64,000 nucleotides of DNA, taken from the NCBI GenBank assembly GCA_934699415.1, contig CAKUWO010000001.1, positions 46,481-110,480 of the forward strand, written 5' to 3'. The notes beneath the pieces were generated by a model. The model did not search any database. It saw nothing but the letters and a program-made list of their open reading frames with translations, and was not told the DNA's origin. This DNA comes from an uncultured Erysipelotrichaceae bacterium (GTDB lineage: Bacteria; Bacillota_I; Bacilli_A; Erysipelotrichales; Erysipelotrichaceae). Made by a program: the position numbers and the translations under genes. The number at the start of each line of letters is the position of its first letter. Within the stretch, counting starts at the first letter, position 1. Below are positions 44,569 through 52,336 of this stretch, piece by piece.

Positions 44569-44597
44569 AACGCTTCTTGAGTCAGTCAAAAAGCGTT
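44569..44597 (-). terminator. Terminator of the hybrid histidine kinase gene
   Basis: AACGCTT (44569-44575) and AAGCGTT (44591-44597) pair, with TTTTATT following on the minus strand. The kinase stop codon (44596-44598) overlaps the stem. Confidence 0.8.
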
Positions 44598-47500
44598 AAG
44601 TTTGTTTATATATTTTAAGTAATACTTCTTTTAATTTTTGATTATCAATCGGTTTAGCTAGGTAACCATTCATGCCAGCTTCCAGTGATTCATTCTCATT
44701 TTCAATAAATGCATTAGCACTTAAAGCATAAATTAAGATATTATGATCTTTTCTTTTTGATTGACGGATAGCTTTAGTAGCTTCTAAACCATCCATTTCG
44801 GGCATCATAACATCCATTAAAATCATGTCATAGTAATTAAGTTCGCTATTTTCAAATAGTTTAACTGCTTCTTTACCATTAGTAGCTAAATCACATTTCA
44901 AACCATAATTCTCTAACATTGCAATGATAATATCAGCATTGATTTCATTATCTTCAGCCACTAAGATTCTATCATTATCAAAATGGAGATGATCTAATTC
45001 CAATACTTCCTCTACTTTTTCTTTGCTTATTTCAAGTTCTAAATCAAAACTAAAGCTTGAGCCTACATTTTTAGTTGATTCAAGATCAATCTTACTGCCC
45101 ATAAGATTTAATAAACGTGAAGATATCGCAAGTCCTAAACCAGTACCACTACGAGCGCTATTGTTGACCTGCTCAAAGGAATCAAAGATTCTTTCTTTAT
45201 CTTCTTGGCTAATACCAATACCATTATCTTTTACTTCAAAGTAAAGATTAGATGTATTTTCATCAATAACTGTTTCTTTGATATTAAGCTCAACTCTACC
45301 ACCTTTATTGGTATATTTATTGGCATTAGATATTAAATTGATAAGCACTTGTGATAACCGTAAAGAGTCACCTTTGAAGATATCATTTGTTGTATCTAAG
45401 TTAACAATAAAGCTTTGTTCCTTATTATCGAAATGCGTTATGAAGATAGTAGCAATATCATCAACCAATTTCTTTAAACTAAATGGTGCAATAGCTAGTC
45501 TCATCTTACCGGAATCAATTTTTGACATATCAAGAATATCATTAAGTAATGATAAAAGATATTTGGAAGAAAGCTGTACTTGTTTAAGGCATTCAAGACG
45601 TCTTTTTTCATCAATATTAGGTGCTAAAGCTAATTCACTCATTCCGATAATACCATTCATTGGTGTTCTAATTTCATGTGACATACGTGCTAAGAATTCG
45701 GCTTTAGTTTTAGCTATTTCGTCGTATCTTACTTTAATAATTTGTGATTTGATGATAGTTGCAATTTCATAGATTTCTTTACGATTAAATTCATCTTTTA
45801 ATGCTTCTTCACCTATTCCTTCTAAGATAAAATAGCCTATAAAATTATTTTCGTCATAGACACTAATTAATAAACCTTTATGTCCTTTATAATCTTTTAA
45901 GATTGGATTTGCGGTTAAAACATCATTAAGTGGCAATAAAGTATCACTTGTTAATAAGTCTAAGAAATCAAGATAATCATCTTCTTTGAGATAGATGTCG
46001 TCAATCTTTTTATCTTTGTGCCAAATAAATTCTAAGTGGCATAAAAGTGATAGGCGATGGAAAGAATAAGAAATAAGATTGCTAAGAGGATATTTCTCTT
46101 TCATCTTCAATGCTAAAGCATTAACCGAAACAGCTATATCTTCACTATGGGTTAATAAATTTAAAGCAATTGATGATAAAGAAAGGCGTGATAAATCACC
46201 CAAAGATACAATTTCTTCATTGCGAATAGTTAAAGATTCATCTATTTCAGCTATTTCATCAATTGAATAATGTCTTTTAGTATTTACATAATTTTGTAAA
46301 GTTGCAATGATAGCTTCATTATTAGAGTCTTTATAAGCTTTAGAAATAGCGATTGACATATGGAATTCAATATCATTAAAGACATGATGACTTTCTTTCT
46401 TAATATCGCGTAATGTTGTTTGTAAAGAAGCTAAAGGATAATCTTTCAAACATAATACAAAGCTAGCTTGGCCTATACGAATAGCTAATAAATCATCGTC
46501 AATAAAATAATTTTTAATAATTTCAGCAATCTTTTGAGTAAAAATATCGCCATAACATAAACCGTAACGATTAATAATCTTATCAAAGTCTAATACTTCT
46601 AAATAAACAAAAGATAATCTGGATGTTGCGCTTCTGAGCTTAGCAAGTTTTCTTAATCCAACATCAAAACGATAGAAAGATGTTGTAACATCAAGAATAG
46701 TTTCATTCTTTTTCTTAATCTCTAATTCTTTCTGATCATTAATATTTCTGATTGAACCAATAACTTTACCAGCCACTCTTTTACCTGATATTCTAATCCA
46801 TTTATAGGCATCATCACTTGATTCACGCATTCTAAGTTCTACTGTAAAGCTATCATTGTGGTCATTTCTTAATATTTGAACTTTCTTTTTATCTTCCGGA
46901 TGAATAAGTACAAGTAATAAAGAATTTAAACCATCTTTAGAAAGAACACGGCTAAAACCGGTTGATTTATTGATATAGATTAGTTTTTCACCTTCTTCAA
47001 AAGTAAAGAAAATATCATTTGTTGATTGCATCGCTATTTGCAAACGCTCTTTTTCTTCTACTAATTCTTGATTTTGTTTAAAATCTTTTTCAGTTAATTC
47101 TTCTATCACATCATGTAACTCATCAATTTCAACAACATTACTATTTTCATAAGTATTTAAACCTAAAATACCGCCACGCACCGAATTCATGAGTTTAGTT
47201 ACAGGGGACGAAATAACTTTAAATAAGAAGTAAGAAATACCAATCGCAAAAGCTAAAGAGAAAATTAGAGCAATGCTCATATTTTTATATAAGCTACGGC
47301 CAAGATCAAAGATAGCACTATCATCCGTAACACCAACTAAAACCCAATCCACATTATGATATGGCGCATCAGCATAATAGATATTTAAAGGTGATGTAAC
47401 CGCATAGAGCTTTTGTCGATTTAAGCCCATATCTTTAATACTATATAAGTCATCTGGTAATTCTTTCTTTAAAATAAAGCTATCATTTTGACTAACACGA

Positions 47501-48390
47501 TTATAATAATCACCTCTACCAAGCAAAGGATAATAGCGATTATTAGATTTAATAGCTAAGATATAAGTTAATTTAGAATTATAGTCACTATCAAATAAGG
47601 AAGTAATATATTTAGTATTTATTTCAACGCCAAAAACACAATATACTTTGCCTTCATATTTTAAAGGCAAAGTATAAGTAATCATCTTATGGCTATCGCT
47701 AGGATTATCTTCAAGCACAAAAGGTAAAGACCAATAGCCTAAACTAGCTAAATTATCATTATCTTGATTATTAGCATTCAATAATGGTTGATAGAAGAAA
47801 TTATCACTTTTTCTAACATTGGCCCCTTTAAAGCTAAAACGTACACGCCAACTATCATCAAGTGTAATTTTTAAGCTCTTAGATAAAGCTTTACTACCTC
47901 TTTCCAAAAGGATATCATCATTGTCTTCAGTTCTAATATCAGGTTTAGCATCTCTTAAAAAGAAGCCATTATAACTAGCTTTATCACCTAGCGATTTATT
48001 ATTGGCCAATATGACATAAGAACCCGAAGCACTATTATTTTGAGTAAAGTTGATAAAATGACCACCAACATTTTTCAAGAATTCTTCTTGAACTTCATCA
48101 TCTGTTAAAAAGGTATCAATATCGATTTGGTGTTTATCTAATATTTTATATATTGTTTTATTTAAATATTCACCTTCATCAGCAATTAAAGCCCAGTTTT
48201 TAACCATTTCATCATTTAAAACATCAGCGTTCTTAAGTGTTGCATTAAGCGCATCTTCAATCTTACTAATTTCAAGAATATTACCAATATTAGAAGAAAG
48301 TAAAATAATCATCGGTAAAATACCTTGAATAATCGTAAATATTACAAGTGGTAAAAGAATGATGAACTTTAAAGATCTTTTCTTATTCAT
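44596..48390 (-). CDS. Hybrid sensor histidine kinase with Cache, PAS, degenerate GGDEF and receiver domains
   Basis: A 1264-residue membrane sensor. In order: membrane helix (about 8-30), a large extracytoplasmic Cache-like sensor (about 35-365), membrane helix (about 370-390), a HAMP-like linker, PAS (about 445-560) and a GGDEF-like domain (about 565-705). The GGDEF active-site motif reads RIGQASF, so no cyclase activity is expected. A GAF-like region (about 750-880), HisKA with His905 in SHEIRTP, HATPase with NANKY, DNGIG and GTGLG, and a receiver with Asp1193 in ILMDVMMPE complete it. No response regulator gene is adjacent. TACAAT ends 7 nt before the ATG. Confidence 0.92.
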   Translation of the reverse strand: MNKKRSLKFIILLPLVIFTIIQGILPMIILLSSNIGNILEISKIEDALNATLKNADVLNDEMVKNWALIADEGEYLNKTIYKILDKHQIDIDTFLTDDEVQEEFLKNVGGHFINFTQNNSASGSYVILANNKSLGDKASYNGFFLRDAKPDIRTEDNDDILLERGSKALSKSLKITLDDSWRVRFSFKGANVRKSDNFFYQPLLNANNQDNDNLASLGYWSLPFVLEDNPSDSHKMITYTLPLKYEGKVYCVFGVEINTKYITSLFDSDYNSKLTYILAIKSNNRYYPLLGRGDYYNRVSQNDSFILKKELPDDLYSIKDMGLNRQKLYAVTSPLNIYYADAPYHNVDWVLVGVTDDSAIFDLGRSLYKNMSIALIFSLAFAIGISYFLFKVISSPVTKLMNSVRGGILGLNTYENSNVVEIDELHDVIEELTEKDFKQNQELVEEKERLQIAMQSTNDIFFTFEEGEKLIYINKSTGFSRVLSKDGLNSLLLVLIHPEDKKKVQILRNDHNDSFTVELRMRESSDDAYKWIRISGKRVAGKVIGSIRNINDQKELEIKKKNETILDVTTSFYRFDVGLRKLAKLRSATSRLSFVYLEVLDFDKIINRYGLCYGDIFTQKIAEIIKNYFIDDDLLAIRIGQASFVLCLKDYPLASLQTTLRDIKKESHHVFNDIEFHMSIAISKAYKDSNNEAIIATLQNYVNTKRHYSIDEIAEIDESLTIRNEEIVSLGDLSRLSLSSIALNLLTHSEDIAVSVNALALKMKEKYPLSNLISYSFHRLSLLCHLEFIWHKDKKIDDIYLKEDDYLDFLDLLTSDTLLPLNDVLTANPILKDYKGHKGLLISVYDENNFIGYFILEGIGEEALKDEFNRKEIYEIATIIKSQIIKVRYDEIAKTKAEFLARMSHEIRTPMNGIIGMSELALAPNIDEKRRLECLKQVQLSSKYLLSLLNDILDMSKIDSGKMRLAIAPFSLKKLVDDIATIFITHFDNKEQSFIVNLDTTNDIFKGDSLRLSQVLINLISNANKYTNKGGRVELNIKETVIDENTSNLYFEVKDNGIGISQEDKERIFDSFEQVNNSARSGTGLGLAISSRLLNLMGSKIDLESTKNVGSSFSFDLELEISKEKVEEVLELDHLHFDNDRILVAEDNEINADIIIAMLENYGLKCDLATNGKEAVKLFENSELNYYDMILMDVMMPEMDGLEATKAIRQSKRKDHNILIYALSANAFIENENESLEAGMNGYLAKPIDNQKLKEVLLKIYKQT

Positions 48391-48397
48391 TATTTCT

Positions 48398-48406
48398 ATT
48401 GTATCA
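48398..48406 (-). promoter_or_regulatory. Extended -10 promoter of the hybrid kinase gene, 7 nt before the start codon
   Basis: The minus strand reads TGA-TACAAT, then seven bases and the ATG. There is no Shine-Dalgarno sequence and no clear -35. It is a putative leaderless transcript. Confidence 0.6.
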
Positions 48407-48420
48407 ATGATATAAAAAGA

Positions 48421-48444
48421 AAAGCCATCTTATTAGATGACTTT
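48421..48444 (-). terminator. Terminator of the unknown protein gene upstream of the kinase
   Basis: AAAGCCATCT (48421-48430) and AGATGACTTT (48435-48444) pair with one mismatch across TATT. A T-rich run follows on the minus strand. It is 7 nt after the stop at 48452. Confidence 0.8.
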
Positions 48445-48451
48445 AATTGAA

Positions 48452-49264
48452 TTACTCAGCTTTTCCTTCGCCAATCTTTCCTCTCCATAAATCAGAGATT
48501 GAGATAAAGCGAATCTTATCAGCATTTTGTTTAGCTTGGTTACGTTGTGCTTTAACATTACCTTCAAATTTAGTATTTAAGACCGTCTTATCAACCATGA
48601 ATTGAACATAAACAAATTTCTTAATTAAGAACCAGTGGCTGATAGCATTACGAATAAGTTCTTCTTTGTCTTCTGTTTCAGTAAGCTTAGCAAGAAGCTC
48701 ATCATGAACTTTCTCTGATAAAACTAAAGCATGTTCATAGCTTTCGTCATAATTAGCAAAATGAGCACGATCTAAATCACGCTGGATTTGACCTGCACGC
48801 TTAGTAAAGAGTGTGGCAAATACTTTCTTAACCATTTCAGCATCAGTTAAATCCATTGCAACGATATCATTTTTAACTGTCTGGAATTCACTTCCTGGCT
48901 CAGTTAATGAATAATACATACCTTTAGCATAAATATAATCGCCATCAACAAGTAATAAAGCCTTTTCTTCATCGTCCTTACGACCATAAATAACATAAGG
49001 AATTACAACTGCTTTATCTTCAAGCTTGAAGATATCCTTATAACGGATAATCTGATTTGAGATAGATTCTTTAGAAATACCCATCTGTAAATTAACGATT
49101 ACTTTTAAGTCCTTATCAAGTTCGAAGAGATCGTTTAGAATCTTTCCGTTTTCACCCTCAACCTCTGTTGACTGCAGATAATCTTCAAGGTAACCATTGA
49201 ATTCACATAATGGTGAACCTTTGCGGGCATCTTCTTTTGATGATAATAATTCGTATACTCCCAT
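48452..49264 (-). CDS. Conserved-looking cytoplasmic protein of unknown function
   Basis: A 270-residue soluble protein; I recognise no family. It has an N-terminal alpha/beta-like region (LKVIVNLQMG, VIPYVIYGRKDDEE, LLLVDGDYIYAKG) and a helical C-terminal half with basic residues (RNQAKQNADKIRF). I take the ATG at 49264, since an upstream in-frame ATG (49303) overlaps the -10 box TATAAT (49302-49307) and could not be transcribed intact. The leader then has GGAGG 14 nt and AGAGG 3 nt upstream, neither at ideal spacing. It is a single-gene unit with terminator. Confidence 0.6.
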   Translation of the reverse strand: MGVYELLSSKEDARKGSPLCEFNGYLEDYLQSTEVEGENGKILNDLFELDKDLKVIVNLQMGISKESISNQIIRYKDIFKLEDKAVVIPYVIYGRKDDEEKALLLVDGDYIYAKGMYYSLTEPGSEFQTVKNDIVAMDLTDAEMVKKVFATLFTKRAGQIQRDLDRAHFANYDESYEHALVLSEKVHDELLAKLTETEDKEELIRNAISHWFLIKKFVYVQFMVDKTVLNTKFEGNVKAQRNQAKQNADKIRFISISDLWRGKIGEGKAE

Positions 49265-49301
49265 AGACCTCTTTTTTTCCTCCAAAAGTTTTACATTTAT
49301 C

Positions 49302-49310
49302 ATTATAACA
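49302..49310 (-). promoter_or_regulatory. Extended -10 promoter of the gene at 48452-49264
   Basis: TGT-TATAAT on the minus strand. It overlaps an in-frame upstream ATG, which argues that the downstream ATG at 49264 is the true start. Confidence 0.6.
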
Positions 49311-49546
49311 AAAAATCTAATAATGCTACGGATTTTATTATTTCTAAGCCCTTTTTCACAAGATTTTCACTTCTTTTCTTAGTTTTTATAACTAAATTAA
49401 GCTATATATTAAATAGGATAACCTTAATTCTTATTTAATGAATCATAATCTAGAAGAAAATCATAGATATCAAATCATCATTCACTTCATAAGCATATAT
49501 TCTATAAGTCTATTTTCTTCATTTTAATTTCACCTACATCACAAAT
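49311..49546. other. AT-rich intergenic stretch between divergent genes
   Basis: About 235 bp with no open frame bearing a ribosome site and no strong stem-loop. It separates the divergent promoters at 49302-49310 and 49547-49574. I see nothing else in it. Confidence 0.4.
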
Positions 49547-49574
49547 TTGTCACAAGATTCAAACGTATTATAAT
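49547..49574 (+). promoter_or_regulatory. Promoter of the helical protein gene at 49600
   Basis: TTGTCA (49547-49552), 16 nt and TATAAT (49569-49574). A 10-bp palindrome ACAAATTTGT (49541-49550) overlaps the -35 and could bind a regulator. Confidence 0.65.
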
Positions 49575-49599
49575 AAATGTAGAGAAGGAGATATTGAAT

Positions 49600-50214
49600 A
49601 TGAATATTGAAACAGTTATTTCCAAAATGAATGCGAAAATTGCTGAAGTTAAACAAGTAGCAGAAGAAAAACGTCCTTTATTAGCCGAGGAAGATCGTCT
49701 TAAATTGGATGAGCTTGTCGCTAAAACAAAACACGTTGTTGAAGAAGCTTCAAGTAAAATCTCTGAAACTGTTCATGATTTAAATGTTGATGAAACAACA
49801 GTTTCAAATTTCCTTGAGCGCGTTTCTTCTAAATGTGAAGAAGCTTGCGATTTTACCATTAAAAAGATTCAAAGCTTCAAGAATGATCCAGAAGCAGAAG
49901 CCAAGCTTAAAGATGCTGATAAAACCATCAGCGATTCATTTGATGCTTTAATGGATTCACCTGAAGTAAAGAGTGTTTTAGAACAGGTAAAAAAAGCAGG
50001 CAGTGGTGTTAAGAAAACAATTGATGAGTTTTGGAACCGTGCTGAAACACAGGAAGAAATTCGTAAAGCTAAAAAGGCTACTCTAGCAATGGCTACTAAG
50101 GCTTATGAAGCTATCAGCAAAGTTCTCAACGAAGAAGTTGAAAAAGTTGAAGATCTTAAAGATGATAAACCATCTGATGAGTCTAAAGAACAATCTTATG
50201 AACCTAAAGAATAA
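49600..50214 (+). CDS. Helical acidic protein, function unknown
   Basis: A 204-residue soluble protein, almost entirely charged amphipathic helix (for example KQVAEEKRPLL, then ASSKISETVHDL and DADKTISDSFDALM) with an acidic tail. It resembles YtxH-like or stress-related helical proteins only in texture; I recognise no family. The ATG at 49600 is preferred to a TTG two codons earlier because GGAG then lies 9 nt upstream. It has its own promoter and is followed by a hairpin that covers the ribosome site of the next gene. Confidence 0.65.
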   Translation: MNIETVISKMNAKIAEVKQVAEEKRPLLAEEDRLKLDELVAKTKHVVEEASSKISETVHDLNVDETTVSNFLERVSSKCEEACDFTIKKIQSFKNDPEAEAKLKDADKTISDSFDALMDSPEVKSVLEQVKKAGSGVKKTIDEFWNRAETQEEIRKAKKATLAMATKAYEAISKVLNEEVEKVEDLKDDKPSDESKEQSYEPKE

Positions 50215-50226
50215 TTAGCTTTACAT

Positions 50227-50275
50227 AAAGCCTCTCTTATGATATGTTTTGGTAACTATCAGGAAGGGAGGCTTT
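50227..50275 (+). terminator. Hairpin that ends the helical-protein gene and covers the next ribosome site
   Basis: AAAGCCTC (50227-50234) pairs with GAGGCTTT (50268-50275), with an inner TGATA/TATCA helix and a T run after it. The GGGAGG ribosome site of the downstream YoaK-family gene (50266-50271) lies inside the right arm. It may act as a terminator or as a translation gate for readthrough RNA. Confidence 0.6.
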
Positions 50276-50279
50276 TATT

Positions 50280-50936
50280 ATGGGACCATTTAAATTAAAA
50301 AGACATATGTCTAACTCCTATTCTCTTAATACCCTAATGGCTTATTCAGGAGGGTTACAGGATGCTTATACTTTCCTTCTTTGTGGTAAAGTATTTGCTA
50401 ATACTCAAACAGGAAACCTTGCCCATATCGGTATGCGTTTATTTAGTGGTGATTTTAAAAATATCTTACACTATATTATTCCTGTTTTATCTTTCGCTTT
50501 CGGTGCTTTTATCGCAGCAGAATTACGTCATTATAAACAAAAGAAACTCCATTGGCGACAAGTTAGTGTTCTTGTTGAAATCATTCTTTTAACCATTGTT
50601 GCCATAGTGCCGATGAATCCTGAATTATCAATTGCTTTAGTTGCAATTACCACCGGTATTCAATCGCTTACTTTCAATAAGGTTGGACAATTTGCTTATG
50701 CTTCAACTTTCTTTACAGGTAATATCAGAAATACTGCAAGTGCTTTCTCTGCTTACCTTCACAGCCATGACTCTTCACATTTAAAAAGAATCCATGTAAT
50801 GCTTATTGTGACAACAGCTTTTATCTTAGGAGCAGGAAGTGAAATACTACTTTGTAACATCTTAGCTAAACAATCAAGTTTAGTTTCGGTAGGAATGTTA
50901 GTGATTGCTTTCTTTATGATGAATAGTCGTCTTTAA
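50280..50936 (+). CDS. YoaK-family (DUF1275) membrane protein
   Basis: A 218-residue membrane protein with six hydrophobic helices. The DUF1275 features are visible: the N-terminal LMAYSGGLQDAYTF, then ANTQTGNLAHIGM and GIQSLTFNKVG followed by FFTGNIRN. The family occurs widely in bacteria, with no established function. The start has GGGAGG 8 nt upstream, inside a hairpin. It is probably co-transcribed by readthrough from the helical-protein gene. A terminator follows. Confidence 0.88.
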   Translation: MGPFKLKRHMSNSYSLNTLMAYSGGLQDAYTFLLCGKVFANTQTGNLAHIGMRLFSGDFKNILHYIIPVLSFAFGAFIAAELRHYKQKKLHWRQVSVLVEIILLTIVAIVPMNPELSIALVAITTGIQSLTFNKVGQFAYASTFFTGNIRNTASAFSAYLHSHDSSHLKRIHVMLIVTTAFILGAGSEILLCNILAKQSSLVSVGMLVIAFFMMNSRL

Positions 50937-50954
50937 AATTTATCTAAATTGATA

Positions 50955-50983
50955 AGAAATCTCTTAAAAGAGGTTTCTTTTTA
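50955..50983 (+). terminator. Terminator of the YoaK-family gene
   Basis: AGAAATCTCTT and AGAGGTTTCT pair across a short A-rich loop, with TTTTTATT after. Confidence 0.85.
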
Positions 50984-51012
50984 TTGAAACAACCCTTTTT
51001 TATTGTTAGAAT
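50984..51012 (+). promoter_or_regulatory. Promoter of the purine operon
   Basis: TTGAAA (50984-50989), a 17-nt spacer and TAGAAT (51007-51012) with TGT before the -10. The start point would be about 51019, just ahead of the ZTP riboswitch. Confidence 0.8.
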
Positions 51013-51023
51013 CTTTACGTAAC

Positions 51024-51100
51024 AACAAGGTATGGTAACTGGCGGAAGTGGATGACCACAAGGGAGCCATATCTATTAAGTAGCCGACCGCCTGGGCATT
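51024..51100 (+). promoter_or_regulatory. ZTP/ZMP (pfl) riboswitch
   Basis: The conserved aptamer parts are present in order: GGTAACTGGCGG, a short P2 stem GTGG-ATGA-CCAC, the AGGGAGCC box (consensus GGGGAGC) and, after a variable stretch, CCGACCGCCTGGGCA. ZTP riboswitches sense ZMP/ZTP, the AICAR nucleotides that build up when 10-formyl-THF is short, and turn on purine and one-carbon genes. Here it precedes purE, and the operon ends in fhs, which makes 10-formyl-THF. A T-rich run (51101-51117) directly follows the aptamer, which suggests control by termination. No separate terminator hairpin is obvious. Confidence 0.93.
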
Positions 51101-51137
51101 GTTCTTTTTATTTTTTGTCACCAAAAGGAGGAGAAAA

Positions 51138-51635
51138 ATGAAAAAGATTGCCATTGTTATGGGCTCAGCGTCCGACTTCCCTATTGTCGAAAAAACAATC
51201 AATATCCTTCATGAGTTCAGCGTGCCTTTTGAAGTCCGCGTTTTGTCCGCTCACCGTTGCCCTGAAGATGCAAAAGAATTTGCCTCTTCTGCTAAGGAGA
51301 GCGGCTTTTCTGTTTTAATCGCGGCTGCAGGTATGGCAGCTCACCTTGCAGGATCACTCGCTGCTAATACGACATTACCAGTCATTGGTATTCCATGTCG
51401 TGCAGCAGGAAGTGATGGGATGGATGCTTTATTGTCAACTGTTATGATGCCTCCAGGAATTCCTGTAGCTACCGTAGCAATTGACGGAGCCAAAAATGCA
51501 GCCTTCTTAGCCCTTCAAATCTTAGCTTTAAATGATGAAGAATTAGCTTCTAAATTAGTTTTAAAGCGTGAAGAAGAAAGAGAAGCATTGCTTCAAAAGG
51601 ACCAAGAATTTCAATCAAAATATAGTGAAAACTAA
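51138..51635 (+). CDS. purE: 5-(carboxyamino)imidazole ribonucleotide mutase
   Basis: A 165-residue PurE catalysing N5-CAIR to CAIR. The start at 51138 has AAGGAGGAG upstream; a longer frame would run into the riboswitch. The motifs MGSASDF, the catalytic His in SAHRCP and [10 protein letters not shown] are present. The latter region is like class I PurE and unlike class II (AIR carboxylase, which has GRSNALSG). Class I normally needs PurK, which is not in this operon. First gene of the purine operon. Confidence 0.95.
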   Translation: MKKIAIVMGSASDFPIVEKTINILHEFSVPFEVRVLSAHRCPEDAKEFASSAKESGFSVLIAAAGMAAHLAGSLAANTTLPVIGIPCRAAGSDGMDALLSTVMMPPGIPVATVAIDGAKNAAFLALQILALNDEELASKLVLKREEEREALLQKDQEFQSKYSEN

Positions 51636-51649
51636 AGGAGAAGAAAGTT

Positions 51650-52336
51650 ATGAAACTTATTTACAGCGGTAAAACTAAAAATGTATTTGCTCTTGATAAC
51701 GGCCACTATTTATTAAAATTCAAAGATGATTGCACAGGCAAAGACGGTGTCTTTGATCCAGGAGAAAATAGTGTTGGTCTTACAATTGAAGGTGTAGGTG
51801 ATGTAAACCTTCGCATGTCAGACTATTTCTTCAAAAAGATTAATGAAGCTGGTATTGCTACGCACTTTGTATCTTCTAACTTTGAAGATACAACTATGGA
51901 AGTTCTTCCAGCTAAACCATTCGGTCATGGTCTTGAAGTAATTTGCCGTAATAAAGCAGTTGGATCATTCATTAGAAGATATGGTGAATATATCAATAAT
52001 GGTGCTGATTTACCATCTTATGTTGAAATGACTTTCAAAAATGATGCTTTAGGAGATCCACTTGTAACCAAAGATGCTTTAGTCGCATTAAATATTATGA
52101 GTGCTGAACAATACGACAAGATTAAAGAAATGACTAAGAAAATCACTGCTATTGTTGCTGATGATTTAAAAGAAAAGGGTTTAGTTCTTTATGATATTAA
52201 ATTCGAATACGGTTACGATGAAAATGGTCAGGTAATGTTGATTGATGAAATCGCTTCTGGCAATATGCGGGTATACAAAGATGGAGAATATGTAGATCCA
52301 ATGACTCTCTCCACCCTCTTCTTCGCAAAACACTAA
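51650..52336 (+). CDS. purC: SAICAR synthetase
   Basis: A 228-residue PurC that ligates aspartate to CAIR. The N-terminal [11 protein letters not shown]-binding loop, the SDYFF segment, the [12 protein letters not shown] signature and the [10 protein letters not shown] stretch near the C-terminus are visible. AAAGGAGAAG precedes the ATG. The last base of its stop is shared with the ATG of purF (TAATG). Confidence 0.97.
   Translation: MKLIYSGKTKNVFALDNGHYLLKFKDDCTGKDGVFDPGENSVGLTIEGVGDVNLRMSDYFFKKINEAGIATHFVSSNFEDTTMEVLPAKPFGHGLEVICRNKAVGSFIRRYGEYINNGADLPSYVEMTFKNDALGDPLVTKDALVALNIMSAEQYDKIKEMTKKITAIVADDLKEKGLVLYDIKFEYGYDENGQVMLIDEIASGNMRVYKDGEYVDPMTLSTLFFAKH

Noticed and set aside
49265..49303. 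Upstream ATG of the unknown protein gene at 49303
   Set aside because: Its first two bases are part of the TATAAT -10 box, so it could not be on the transcript.
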